64,000 nt of DNA, from assembly GCF_026127265.1 (NCBI RefSeq), contig NZ_WWFG01000001.1, positions 2,767,501-2,831,500 on the forward strand, in the 5' to 3' direction. Source of the stretch: Nostoc sp. KVJ3. Its GTDB lineage: Bacteria > Cyanobacteriota > Cyanobacteriia > Cyanobacteriales > Nostocaceae. Of this stretch, positions 45,360-54,408 are shown one piece after another (positions within the stretch are counted from its first letter, which is position 1; the number at the start of each line of letters is the position of its first letter). The notes under the pieces are model-generated. The model was not told the origin of the DNA and did no database searches. It worked only from the letters and a program-made list of their open reading frames with translations. The translations under genes were made by a program, and so were the position numbers.

Positions 45360-45433
45360 AGAAAAATTTCAACTTGAATATTCCCATAAAATTTAATATA
45401 GAAGCGATCGCTGATTATATGATGGCATTGTAG

Positions 45434-45500
45434 GCGATCGCCTTACAGAAAACCTCAAAAACTAAGCGATCACCTTTATGAAAGACTGAGCGATCGCTTT
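45434..45500. repeat. HIP1-type repeat, single copy
   Basis: GCGATCGCCTTACAGAAAAC, CTCAAAAACTAAGCGATCAC and a GAGCGATCGC end are one diverged unit of the 57-bp repeat family, between the Uma2 and DUF262-AlbA_2 genes. Confidence 0.6.
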
Positions 45501-45556
45501 ATTTAGTTATTTAGGCATTCAATTCTCAATTTTGCGAAGTTGCCAATAATATCTTG

Positions 45557-47359
45557 CTATTGAAACAAGTTATATACGGCACTAATTTTTTCACCAGATA
45601 ACTCTTGAGGTTGTTTTTCATGTCCATCTCTGATATAGAGCTTATTTTCATACCATACAGGTTCTTTTCCTGCTTGTATTTCAATCATCAATACTGTGTG
45701 ATCATGATATGTAATAGGTGTTAATCCTGTGTTAACGCTGGTTTTTAGCGATTCTGGTAATTTAGAATCCCTAATTTTTCGACTAATATTTAGTATATAT
45801 TGATCGATCGTTATACTTTGAATTTTAGCCTCTCTTTCTATTCCAACAATACCGAATGGAAAAAATCTAGGTGCAGATATTTGATCAAGTGCTTCAATAA
45901 GTTCAGTATCTTTGTCTTTATCAGATATTCCCAAAAATATGTATCCTCTTTTTCCTTTGCCTAAATTTGCTATTGCCGCAATATTTTGACAAATTTTTTC
46001 AAAGCAATTGTTATCGAAACTCCGATTAGAACGGTTTAATGACAATAATCCTTGTTTAAAATCATAATTTGGAGCTTCTGTTTTAGAGCGTCTCAAATAG
46101 TTCTCCAAATCTATTGCATAAGAACCACTACTACGAGTTGTTGATGTTGATAATTTAAAATAACTTTGAATTAGTCCTTTCGTAAGACCAATATTTTTTG
46201 TTCGTTTATCTGCTGTAATACTAGAACTTACTTCTATTTTTGCCATAAGTCCCATTACCGCCTTAAAAATTGCCTGATAATCAAAAGGTTCTTTAGATTC
46301 TTGGATAATTAGATCATAAAAAGCCATAAATAATGTATAAAACGGCTCTTTAACTGGATTGCTAACTCCTCCATCACGACTAAGAATCTTTCTGAGGAAG
46401 TTTTTATCATTTCCTGAGTCTATTAATGAAACTGAATTAACAGCATTTTTTATCTGTGATAGTATAGCTTTAATATCTTCTTTAAGGTTGTCTGTTCCAT
46501 ATCGTGTAACTGCTAATTCTATTTCATCTGATTTATCTACGTCTCCCTTGCCATAATAATTATCAAAGTTTTCCTTTCTTGCTGGAAAAGGTTTTCCTAA
46601 AGCTATAGAAAGTATTATATCTGCTAAAAATTGTTCATCTGCACTCTCCCGCAAATCAGAATTACTTATAATACCTTGACGACACCAGAATGTATCTTCT
46701 GCAAGAACTCCATATCCTAAATTAATAGATTTAGAATCAATACTAATCTCAGGCATTTCTGAAAGAGGAACAATTTCTCTTGATACATCACCTCGAATTT
46801 CACAAGCTAATAATCTAACTAATTCTGCAAAATTGCTGGTAACTCCAGCCGATCTAACTTCTTGAGGGGACAAATGTTTTCCATTGGAATTAATTCTATT
46901 AAATACATCTTCAATCTCTTTGTTACTATTAGCCTCATAGATAGTAACAGCTAATGAATACTCTAAAAAATCTATGCATTCTTGAGCATTCAATAAATTT
47001 TCTTGGCTTGTTTCTAGTCGTTTAAATACTCCTTGATTACTTAGTTCATTAGCTAATGGATGCTTTGTAACATCAAAGAACTTACAATTAATTGAAAATT
47101 GGTTTTCGATAAAGCAAAAAATGGCATTTAATCGTTGCATTCCGTCAATGATTTCATATATATCTTTTCCATCTTTTTTGAATTTGCCAAATAAAATTAG
47201 TGGAATAGGATATTTAAAAAGTATGCTTTCTATTAAAGATGCTTTCTCTATTTTTGCCCATACAAGTTTACGTTGGTATCTCCGATTTACAATAAGATTA
47301 TTCTCTCTATAAAGACGATATAATTCTAATATACTTATTCCTTTAGGTGTAATACTCAT
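45557..47359 (-). CDS. DUF262 / Schlafen AlbA_2 fusion protein (defence candidate)
   Basis: The 600-residue protein has an N-terminal DUF262 domain (about 1-230): NRRYQRKLVWAKIEKASLIE, then EIIDGMQRLNAIFCF, in which the usual DGQQR reads DGMQR. A helical middle follows. Residues about 433-595 resemble the AlbA_2 (Schlafen) domain: APNYDFKQGLLSL, IAAIANLGKGKRGYIFLGI and, at the end, YENKLYIRDGHEKQPQEL. DUF262 occurs in GmrSD-type restriction enzymes that act on modified DNA, usually with an HNH domain, which I do not see here. The gene sits in a toxin-antitoxin island, downstream of an orphan HigA gene on the same strand. A self-contained anti-phage effector is a reasonable inference. Confidence 0.78.
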   Translation of the reverse strand: MSITPKGISILELYRLYRENNLIVNRRYQRKLVWAKIEKASLIESILFKYPIPLILFGKFKKDGKDIYEIIDGMQRLNAIFCFIENQFSINCKFFDVTKHPLANELSNQGVFKRLETSQENLLNAQECIDFLEYSLAVTIYEANSNKEIEDVFNRINSNGKHLSPQEVRSAGVTSNFAELVRLLACEIRGDVSREIVPLSEMPEISIDSKSINLGYGVLAEDTFWCRQGIISNSDLRESADEQFLADIILSIALGKPFPARKENFDNYYGKGDVDKSDEIELAVTRYGTDNLKEDIKAILSQIKNAVNSVSLIDSGNDKNFLRKILSRDGGVSNPVKEPFYTLFMAFYDLIIQESKEPFDYQAIFKAVMGLMAKIEVSSSITADKRTKNIGLTKGLIQSYFKLSTSTTRSSGSYAIDLENYLRRSKTEAPNYDFKQGLLSLNRSNRSFDNNCFEKICQNIAAIANLGKGKRGYIFLGISDKDKDTELIEALDQISAPRFFPFGIVGIEREAKIQSITIDQYILNISRKIRDSKLPESLKTSVNTGLTPITYHDHTVLMIEIQAGKEPVWYENKLYIRDGHEKQPQELSGEKISAVYNLFQ

Positions 47360-47479
47360 GCTGTATTCTTAATTATTTTTATTAGTTTGCAATACACGGA
47401 AATTTTAGGGTTGACATTTGCCCACCCTCATCATTTCATTTTACACTTTTTTCTAACCTAATGTCATGACTTGCTCATA

Positions 47480-47764
47480 TTATTCTTTATGGCTTTGCAA
47501 AGCATCCCAAAGATCAACTTTTTGCTGAAGATTAAGCCAAAGTTTTGGGCCATTCCCTAAAGCTTTATCAAGACGTATTGCTATATCTACTGTAATTGAG
47601 CTTTGACCATTAATAATTTCGTTAATTGTTTGATTAGATACTCCTAAAATATCTGCAAAATGTCCGGTATTAATATCTAAATCATCTAAAATATCTGCAA
47701 TTACTTCGCCAGGATGTATTGGTCTTACTAATCTATCATCAGTAATATCTTGCCAATTATCCAT
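47480..47764 (-). CDS. HigA-family antitoxin / XRE-type regulator, orphan
   Basis: The 94-residue protein has the HigA layout: IHPGEVIADILDDLDINTGH, then FADILGVSNQTINEIINGQS (helix-turn-helix) and AIRLDKALGNGPKLWLNLQQ. HigA antitoxins normally follow a HigB toxin gene; none is present within several hundred bases upstream. The next gene downstream on the same strand, 120 bp away, is the DUF262-AlbA_2 fusion, which it might regulate (inference). Confidence 0.85.
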   Translation of the reverse strand: MDNWQDITDDRLVRPIHPGEVIADILDDLDINTGHFADILGVSNQTINEIINGQSSITVDIAIRLDKALGNGPKLWLNLQQKVDLWDALQSHKE

Positions 47765-47893
47765 AATTAATACTTCTTACGTAATAATTACGTTAACCCT
47801 ATTTAGCATTATGTAGCCAATCAATATCATATTAACATAGGAGTTGGGGGTTAACATTCATTAAGTAGTACTTGGAGATTTTCAAAACATCTC

Positions 47894-48229
47894 CTAACTC
47901 ACTGCATATTCTGTAAACTGTCTCATAAAAGGAGACTGAAAACCTAACACAATGTCTTCCTTGGGAACTCCCACAGCTACCAAATTAGCTGCAATATCAT
48001 CTTCTGTACCATTCCACTGAAGCCAAATCTTACTACCTTTAATATCAATATGAATAATACAACTATGTACCCAGTCTTGACCTTCCCACCCTACATGAAC
48101 TATTTGATAATGGTCACGTTCTGTATCAAAAATTGTTTCAACTTCTATATTTCCGTTAGCTGGTTTTTGATCACTATAATCATGTAATATCTGTTGTACA
48201 AGCTGGCGATATCGAGTTAATTTATCCAT
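47894..48229 (-). CDS. xisI: XisI-like protein
   Basis: The 111-residue protein matches XisI: MDKLTRYRQLVQQILHDYSD, TERDHYQIVHVGWEGQDWVH, then GSKIWLQWNGTEDDIAANLV. XisI was named as a factor controlling excision of the fdxN element during heterocyst formation, but XisH/XisI pairs are common far from that element. The start overlaps the xisH end by 13 bp, so the two are co-translated. No recombinase gene xisF is visible in this window. Confidence 0.9.
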   Translation of the reverse strand: MDKLTRYRQLVQQILHDYSDQKPANGNIEVETIFDTERDHYQIVHVGWEGQDWVHSCIIHIDIKGSKIWLQWNGTEDDIAANLVAVGVPKEDIVLGFQSPFMRQFTEYAVS

Positions 48230-48636
48230 TGGAAAATCACCTCTTGTTCTACATCATAGATAAGCATTTTAACTTGGTTTTCTGCTATCATCTCTTTAGG
48301 AAAATCAAGTTGAAAAAATGTTTTGTAAGTTGTTAAAGGTACTGCTAAATACAAAACACGCTCCGGTTGCCGCCGTCGTAATGCACTTCTATAATTAATA
48401 AACTGTCCTAATGCTGTATGAAATTCTGAAATAGCAGACGACCTTTCTAAAAAACTTTTGACTTCGACTGCAATTTTTTGTCCTTCACGTTCTGCTGCAA
48501 TCAGCTTTTGGGCGGCTAAATCAATCGAAAGATTAACTCCTCCCACGCTAATCGTGAGTGGATCGTGAGTAATTTGCCAACCATCTTTCTGTAAAGCTGT
48601 TTTGACAACTTCATGAAAGACATCTTTAGCAGACAT
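48217..48636 (-). CDS. xisH: XisH-like protein
   Basis: The 139-residue protein matches XisH: MSAKDVFHEVVKTALQKDGW, ITHDPLTISVGGVNLSIDLA, KIAVEVKSF and FHTALGQFINYRSAL. Conserved D, E and K residues (IDLAAQ, AVEVKSF) resemble a PD-(D/E)xK nuclease core. It pairs with XisI downstream (13-bp overlap). The pair ends 115 bp before the chlH stop, and a small hairpin repeat (48706-48737) lies between. Confidence 0.9.
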   Translation of the reverse strand: MSAKDVFHEVVKTALQKDGWQITHDPLTISVGGVNLSIDLAAQKLIAAEREGQKIAVEVKSFLERSSAISEFHTALGQFINYRSALRRRQPERVLYLAVPLTTYKTFFQLDFPKEMIAENQVKMLIYDVEQEVIFQWIN

Positions 48637-48705
48637 ACATATCTATAATTATATATTTGATTTTCATTTAGCCGCATTCCATACAATTTGTCAAAACCGT
48701 TTTTT

Positions 48706-48737
48706 ATGTAGAGACGTTCTATAAAACGTCCCTACAT
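48706..48737. repeat. Short hairpin repeat after chlH
   Basis: TGTAGAGACGTT and AACGTCCCTACA form an imperfect inverted repeat around CTATAA. It is similar in design to the GTAGAGACGCG palindrome at 36557. No T-run follows it on the minus strand, so it is not a clear terminator. Confidence 0.5.
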
Positions 48738-48750
48738 TTATGATTAGGGA

Positions 48751-51700
48751 TTATTCTATCCCTTCAATCCGGTCTTCAACTTCTTGGTACAACTCGCGCA
48801 GACGATCTAAATTATCCTCGCTAGTCTCCCAATAACCGCGTCCATTCACTTCCAACAAAGTTGATACAATCTTGCGGAAAGAATGGGGATTAAGGTTCAG
48901 CAACCGCTTCTGCATTTCTTCATCTTTGATGAAGGTTTCGTTTGTATCCTCATAAATCCAGTTATCCACAGCGCCGGCTGTCGCACTCCAACCTGTTGTA
49001 TTAACCAACCGCTTGGAGAGTTCGCGCACACCTTCATAACCGTGAGACAGCATCCCCTCGTACCACTTGGGATTTAATAATTTGGTACGCGCATCCAAAC
49101 GCACGGTTTCTGATAATGTCCGCACTTGAGCGTTAGCTGTGGTTGTGTCTGCAATATAAGATGCTGGTTTTTTACCATCACCGCGCAGACTTGCCACCAG
49201 CTTAGTAGGATCTGAATCGAAGTAGTGGGAAACATCCGTTAAGCTAATCTCGGAAGAATCCAAATTTTGGAAAGTTGCATCAGCAGTTTTCAATGTACTT
49301 TCAAAAATCTGCCGGGATTCGTCCATGATTCCGGGGTTATCGGAATTGAACGAGAATGATTTCCGGTTGAGATACATTTCCTGCAACTCGGCTTCGCTGT
49401 CCCAAGTGCTGTTTTCTACCGCCAAGTTGATATTTGACGAGTAGGAACCAGAAGCGTTGGAGAAAACGCGCGTTGCTGCTTGACGCAGATTAATCCCCAT
49501 TTCCTCAGCTTGTTGCAAAGCATGTTTGCGAACAAAGTTCATATCTAGGGGTTCATCTGCCTCAGCTGCCATCTTCACACCTTGATCTAGCAGGTTCATT
49601 TGGTTGATGAACAAGTCGCGGAATACACCAGAACAGTTGATTACCACATCTATTCTTGGTCGTCCCAACTCTTCTAGAGATATCAATTCCAACTTGTTCA
49701 CCCGTCCCAAGGCATCGGGAACTGGACGCACGCCCACCATCCACATAATTTGGGCTAGGGATTCGCCGTAAGTTTTGATGTTATCGGTTCCCCAGAGGAC
49801 ACAGGCGATGGTTTCTGGCCATTTTCCATCATTTTCAGCCTTGTTACGGATCAAAAGCCTGTCTACGACAATTTTGGCTGATTGAACTGCTGCTGTTGTG
49901 GGGATGGATTGCGGATCTAAAGCATGGATATTCTTACCCGTGGGCAATACATCCGGGTTACGGATGGGATCGCCACCAGGGCCAGGTAAGATATACTCAC
50001 CTTCCAAGCCTCTGAGTAATGCTCCTAGTTCGTTGTCGGCACAAACTTGTTGCAGACAGAATTCCAAATACTCAAGTAGGGGTTTTAAGGCTGCGGTGTC
50101 AACTTTGGGATAACCTGCTTTATGCAATGCTTCTACCCAAGGTTCCTTTTTACCCATGTTGAAGAAATTCAACCGGGAAACCAGAGAAACTCGTCCTTCC
50201 GCGTCGATTTGCTCTTGCACAAGGGCGGTAACTGCTGCACGGGTTGCTAAAGTGATATCTTGCAATAACTGGACATCTTCTAAAATGCCTCTGTCATTAT
50301 TTTGGTAAATATCGTCAATGTTACGCCCAATGCTGTTAGCGATAATTCCGGGTAAGCCTTGAAGTCCTTCTTCTTGACGATCTAGACTAGCAATGTTTAC
50401 CAGAGTTGCGATCGCTTCTTCTGCACTTGGTGGTTTACCAATAACGTGCAAACCACAAGGCAACAACCGCGACTCGATTTCCATCAACTTGCGGTAGACG
50501 TTGCCAACGATATTATCGCGATCGTCGGTACTCATGTCTCTGGCATCGGTTTCTGGCAGGTTAATATCCTTATCCAGGTTGACGATCCGGCATTTATCCA
50601 TGATGCTATTGACAATGGAAACACCGCGTCCACTATCTTTCAAGGTTTGGTAGGAAGCAATTAATTCGCTGAGTTCCTTCAAACCTTTATACAAACCAGC
50701 ATTTTCTGCCGGCGGTGTCAAGTAAGAAATTGTTTCGGCATAACTCCGGCGTTTGGCAATTGTCGCCTCACTCGGATTATTGGCTGCGTAGTAATACAGG
50801 TTGGGAATTGAGCCAATCAAGTTATCTGGATAACAATCACCAGACATCCCCATCTGTTTACCTGGCATGAATTCCAAGGAACCGTGTGTACCAAAGTGCA
50901 GTACAGCATCAGCTTTCCAAACTTGCTCTAGGTAAGTGTAGTAAGCAGCAAAACCGTGGTGAGGACTCGCTGAACGGGAGAATAACAACCGCATCGGGTC
51001 GCCTTCGTAACCGAATGTAGGTTGTACGCCGATGAAGACATTACCGAATTGCTTACCATAAATTAGCAAGTTTTGCCCATCACTGTTGAGATGTCCGGGA
51101 GGTGGGCCCCAGTTTTCCTCTAAGCGGTGAGAGTAGGGAGTCAGCGCCTCATACTCAGGAACCGACATTTTGTAAGCAACGTTCAGTTCTGGGCTGTTGT
51201 ACTGCGCTTGGGCGTCATGGATGACTTCTTGCAGCAGCGCTTCGGCTGATTCTGGCAATTCTGGTAAGTCGTAGCCGTTATTTTTGAGGGCTTTCATCAC
51301 CTCGTAGATGGAAGCGAATACATCCAAGTAAGCGGCGGTTCCAACGTTGCCTTTATCTGGCGGGAAGCTGAAAACGGTGATGGCGACTTTTTTATCAAGT
51401 TTCGGCTTGCGGCGGAGGTTCGCCCATTTTAAAGCGCGTTCGGCTACAGCTTCCACCCGATCGCGCAGTGCGATCGCTTTTCCTGTAGTCCCATCTCTAC
51501 CCGATAATATTATCGGCTCAATTGCCCCATCCAATTCAGGAATCGCAATTTGCAAAGCTACTTGAATTGGATGTAACCCTAAATCGCTATCCATCCACTC
51601 TTCTGTGGTTTGGAATACTAAGGGTAACGCCACCATGTAAGGACGGTTTAAGCGTTTGAGTGATTCAATTGCTTTGGGATGATCTTGTCTAGCTGGGCCA

Positions 51701-52737
51701 CCCACTAAAGCAAAACCAGTCAGCGATATCACTGCATCTACTAACTGTATTTTGGTAATTGGTTCGTAGAAGTAAGCATCCACAGGCTTGGAGAAATCCA
51801 AACCACCAGCAAACACAGGTAATACCCGTGCGCCCATTGCTTCCAACTCCTGCACCATTGCCACATAATGGGCATCATCGCCTGTAACTAGGTGGGTGCG
51901 TTGCAATACCAACCCGACACAAGGAGCTAAGGGATCTTTGAGATCGCTAGAAATATCCTTACGAGCTGTATACCAATTGAGGTATTCTCTGACATCCTCA
52001 AACATACTGGGAGCCAAAGGATGCCAAATCCCTAAATCGGGATAAACAACCGGCTGTTCATAAGTAGAAGGTGCAAAATCTTGTTTCTCTAAACCTTTAA
52101 ATACGTATTTATCAGCTAGCATCAGCAAGAAGTTTTCCAGATTTTCTGGAGAACCACCTAGCCAATACTGAAAACTGAGCATGAAATTTCGGGCATCCTG
52201 TGCCTTGTCCATCGGTAAAAACTTCAGCACTTGCGGGAGGGTTCGCAAAAGCTTCAGCATCCCATCTTGGAATCCCGCACCGGATTTTTCTTTGCGTTTC
52301 CGCATGAATTGAGCGATCGCACTTTTTGACTGACCCAACTGTGCTAGAGAAAAGCTGCCCATTTTATTCAGGCGCATTACCTCTGGCATAGAGGGAAAGA
52401 CAACGGAAACATCCAAATGATCGCGGTGTGGTTCTACTGCTGCTACAACTTTCTGTGCTAAGTCTTCGATGAAAATGAGGGAAGCGATGAAGATATTCGC
52501 ATTCTCAATTTCTCGTTTAAACTCCTCGTAATTTTCGGGGTCGCGGAGTTCCTCAATCAAGTACCCACTGATTTCAATCGCCAAGTTAGGATTGTTCGCG
52601 TTAATGGTGCGAACCGCTTGCGACAAAGCACTCTGGTACTGGGACTCAAGCACGACATAGACCACCTTGATTAAACTACGTCCGCGTAAGTTATCAGGCG
52701 CAATGTGTCTAATGGTGGACTTGACGTGTGTGAACAT
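48751..52737 (-). CDS. chlH: Magnesium chelatase subunit H
   Basis: The 1328-residue porphyrin-binding subunit of magnesium chelatase inserts Mg into protoporphyrin IX, the first step committed to chlorophyll. Start, length and sequence (MFTHVKSTIRHIAPDNLRGR, VLHFGTHGSLEFMPGKQMGM, and NCSGVFRDLFINQMNLLDQG) are typical of ChlH. The FGTHGSLEF histidine region is the metal/porphyrin site shared with CobN. Chelation also needs ChlI and ChlD, not encoded here. A 765-bp gap upstream presumably holds the promoter. ycf54 acts two steps further on in the same pathway. Confidence 0.97.
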   Translation of the reverse strand: MFTHVKSTIRHIAPDNLRGRSLIKVVYVVLESQYQSALSQAVRTINANNPNLAIEISGYLIEELRDPENYEEFKREIENANIFIASLIFIEDLAQKVVAAVEPHRDHLDVSVVFPSMPEVMRLNKMGSFSLAQLGQSKSAIAQFMRKRKEKSGAGFQDGMLKLLRTLPQVLKFLPMDKAQDARNFMLSFQYWLGGSPENLENFLLMLADKYVFKGLEKQDFAPSTYEQPVVYPDLGIWHPLAPSMFEDVREYLNWYTARKDISSDLKDPLAPCVGLVLQRTHLVTGDDAHYVAMVQELEAMGARVLPVFAGGLDFSKPVDAYFYEPITKIQLVDAVISLTGFALVGGPARQDHPKAIESLKRLNRPYMVALPLVFQTTEEWMDSDLGLHPIQVALQIAIPELDGAIEPIILSGRDGTTGKAIALRDRVEAVAERALKWANLRRKPKLDKKVAITVFSFPPDKGNVGTAAYLDVFASIYEVMKALKNNGYDLPELPESAEALLQEVIHDAQAQYNSPELNVAYKMSVPEYEALTPYSHRLEENWGPPPGHLNSDGQNLLIYGKQFGNVFIGVQPTFGYEGDPMRLLFSRSASPHHGFAAYYTYLEQVWKADAVLHFGTHGSLEFMPGKQMGMSGDCYPDNLIGSIPNLYYYAANNPSEATIAKRRSYAETISYLTPPAENAGLYKGLKELSELIASYQTLKDSGRGVSIVNSIMDKCRIVNLDKDINLPETDARDMSTDDRDNIVGNVYRKLMEIESRLLPCGLHVIGKPPSAEEAIATLVNIASLDRQEEGLQGLPGIIANSIGRNIDDIYQNNDRGILEDVQLLQDITLATRAAVTALVQEQIDAEGRVSLVSRLNFFNMGKKEPWVEALHKAGYPKVDTAALKPLLEYLEFCLQQVCADNELGALLRGLEGEYILPGPGGDPIRNPDVLPTGKNIHALDPQSIPTTAAVQSAKIVVDRLLIRNKAENDGKWPETIACVLWGTDNIKTYGESLAQIMWMVGVRPVPDALGRVNKLELISLEELGRPRIDVVINCSGVFRDLFINQMNLLDQGVKMAAEADEPLDMNFVRKHALQQAEEMGINLRQAATRVFSNASGSYSSNINLAVENSTWDSEAELQEMYLNRKSFSFNSDNPGIMDESRQIFESTLKTADATFQNLDSSEISLTDVSHYFDSDPTKLVASLRGDGKKPASYIADTTTANAQVRTLSETVRLDARTKLLNPKWYEGMLSHGYEGVRELSKRLVNTTGWSATAGAVDNWIYEDTNETFIKDEEMQKRLLNLNPHSFRKIVSTLLEVNGRGYWETSEDNLDRLRELYQEVEDRIEGIE

Positions 52738-53017
52738 GCTTCTTCGGCTCCTTTGATGCGTGTTCTCTGAAGGAAGTTCCTAGCGGCATCATCAGCCACA
52801 GGTAACTTGTGATCTTTAGGCAATATCTGTTTTTTATCAGAAAACGCTTACCCAGTAGGCATTTTATCGCTTATATGACACAAATCGATATAAAAAACGA
52901 AATATTTCTTTGTAATTGTTGACTTTATATAAAAGTAATAGCTCACATATTTGTAAATTTTTTGTAATATATATAAATAACTAGATAGCTATTAATAAAT
53001 AATATGTTAAAAAATAA

Positions 53018-53035
53018 AACCCGCACAAGCGGGTT
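53018..53035 (-). terminator. Rho-independent terminator insulating chlH
   Basis: AACCCGC and GCGGGTT arms with a 4-base loop. On the minus strand they are followed by TTATTTTTT, a good termination signal. It lies between the restriction-modification genes and the chlH start. Confidence 0.75.
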
Positions 53036-53196
53036 GATTAAGTACTTTTTACAGTGTGTATGCAGTTTTTGTGAGTCTAGCCCTAATCTTTTAGGTAAGG
53101 GCATTTTGGCGTAATCCTTCGGGGAAGCAAGCTACTGATAGCTTGTCCTTCAGCACAAACTATTGGCTAGAAAAACGGGATTTATTTCGGATTAGC

Positions 53197-53231
53197 AAGA
53201 TCCCCGACTTCTCAAAGAAGTTGGGGATCTT
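53197..53231. repeat. 35-bp palindromic repeat (AAGATCCCCGACTTCT core)
   Basis: AAGATCCCCGACTTCT, a short loop and AGAAGTTGGGGATCTT form a long hairpin with one mismatch. This design is a common dispersed repeat in Nostocales. The T-run needed for termination is absent. Confidence 0.65.
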
Positions 53232-53502
53232 AACACTGCGAATTTTCACAAATCAAATAGGATTTCTGTAGCTCTTTCTGAAATAGAGCTTCTTTTAACT
53301 GCTGGCTAATTTTTTCCCTTGTCTTTGAGTATGAGATAAGGATTGGCCATCTATTAATTGTTGCAGCAGCATATACCAGCTAGCAGAAGCTTCTTGAGCA
53401 GAGATTGGAAAAGTTGTTATAGCTAAGGTTTCTGGTTTGGTAGGTGTAGCTAGGTTGAAGAGTATGGGAGCTATCCTACCGGAAAATTGACCGCTATTAA
53501 AG

Positions 53503-54390
53503 TTAGGTTAAAATTTCAAGATTCAACTGCAAAGCTGGATTAACAAGCTTATGATTTTTTGCTTTTTTATCCAAATCAAGTTTAACTTTGTAGTTAGTAA
53601 TGAATAATTCTTTTCCTTTAGCTGCACGACTCTGCTTGTAGTTATTCATGCCATACTGCAATTCCCACGCTGAGATATTAGCCCATTGAAAATTTTCTCT
53701 AATTTGCGGTGAATCATCGTAGGTTATTAGCCAGCGATGATGGCATTGTTGCAAAAGTTCAGGAAATCTCTGGTGTTCAAAAGAGGTATGTAAGTCACCA
53801 TCTTTACCATATAACTTTGATTTTGTAGCGTTAAAATATGGTGGATCTAAAAATAAAAATACATCTTTCCCATCTGGTTTTAATAAGTCGCTATAATCAA
53901 GATTAGTAATTTGGACATTGTTTGACAAAATATCTTCTAACTTTTCTAATCGTTCTATTGAAGATTCAGTAAATCTTTTATGAAAGGCTTCTTGGGAAAA
54001 ACCACCTGATTCTACAGTTCCTGAAAAAGTAATTCTATTGAGGACGAAAAAACGAACGGCTCTTTCTAAATCAGATAAATTATTGACATCTACGCTAGTT
54101 AATTCTATAAACAATAATTTACCATCTGTATATTTAACTTTAATATGCCGAATTTCTTGAACTAATTGAGCTAGATCGGATTGGGCAAACTTCCAGAATA
54201 AGAATAATTCGCGGTTTAAATCGTTAATCCAAATCTTAATATGCGGAAACTTTTGTCTTAAATAAATAAATACAGAACCACCACCTACAAAAGGCTCTCT
54301 AAATTCTGAAAAGCTCTCTGGCAAGTATTCAGCTATCTGATTTATTGCTTTTGACTTACCACCAGGATATCGTAAAGGACTTTTAATCAT
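53503..54390 (-). CDS. D12-class adenine-N6 DNA methyltransferase
   Basis: The 295-residue enzyme carries the D12/Dam signatures: LRYPGGKSKAINQI at the start, FREPFVGGGSVFIYL (S-adenosylmethionine site) and LFLDPPYF, the DPPY catalytic motif, followed by HRWLITYDDS. It methylates adenine in DNA. The gene lies 18 bp downstream of a 378-residue gene of unknown family on the same strand, an arrangement expected for a type II restriction-modification pair. The recognition sequence cannot be read from the protein. Confidence 0.92.
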   Translation of the reverse strand: MIKSPLRYPGGKSKAINQIAEYLPESFSEFREPFVGGGSVFIYLRQKFPHIKIWINDLNRELFLFWKFAQSDLAQLVQEIRHIKVKYTDGKLLFIELTSVDVNNLSDLERAVRFFVLNRITFSGTVESGGFSQEAFHKRFTESSIERLEKLEDILSNNVQITNLDYSDLLKPDGKDVFLFLDPPYFNATKSKLYGKDGDLHTSFEHQRFPELLQQCHHRWLITYDDSPQIRENFQWANISAWELQYGMNNYKQSRAAKGKELFITNYKVKLDLDKKAKNHKLVNPALQLNLEILT

Positions 54391-54408
54391 AACCCAAAAT
54401 TATAATGT

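Larger units (their letters stand above)
52738..53502. other. Intergenic region upstream of chlH
   Basis: It contains an AT-rich part next to chlH (52850-53010) likely to hold the promoter, a minus-strand terminator (53018-53035) that closes the methylase transcript, and a 35-bp palindromic repeat (53197-53231). No gene is seen. Confidence 0.55.

Noticed and set aside
53018..53231. Riboswitch leader for chlH
   Set aside because: The two hairpins here are a minus-strand terminator of the upstream transcript and a dispersed palindrome; no known riboswitch fold was recognised.
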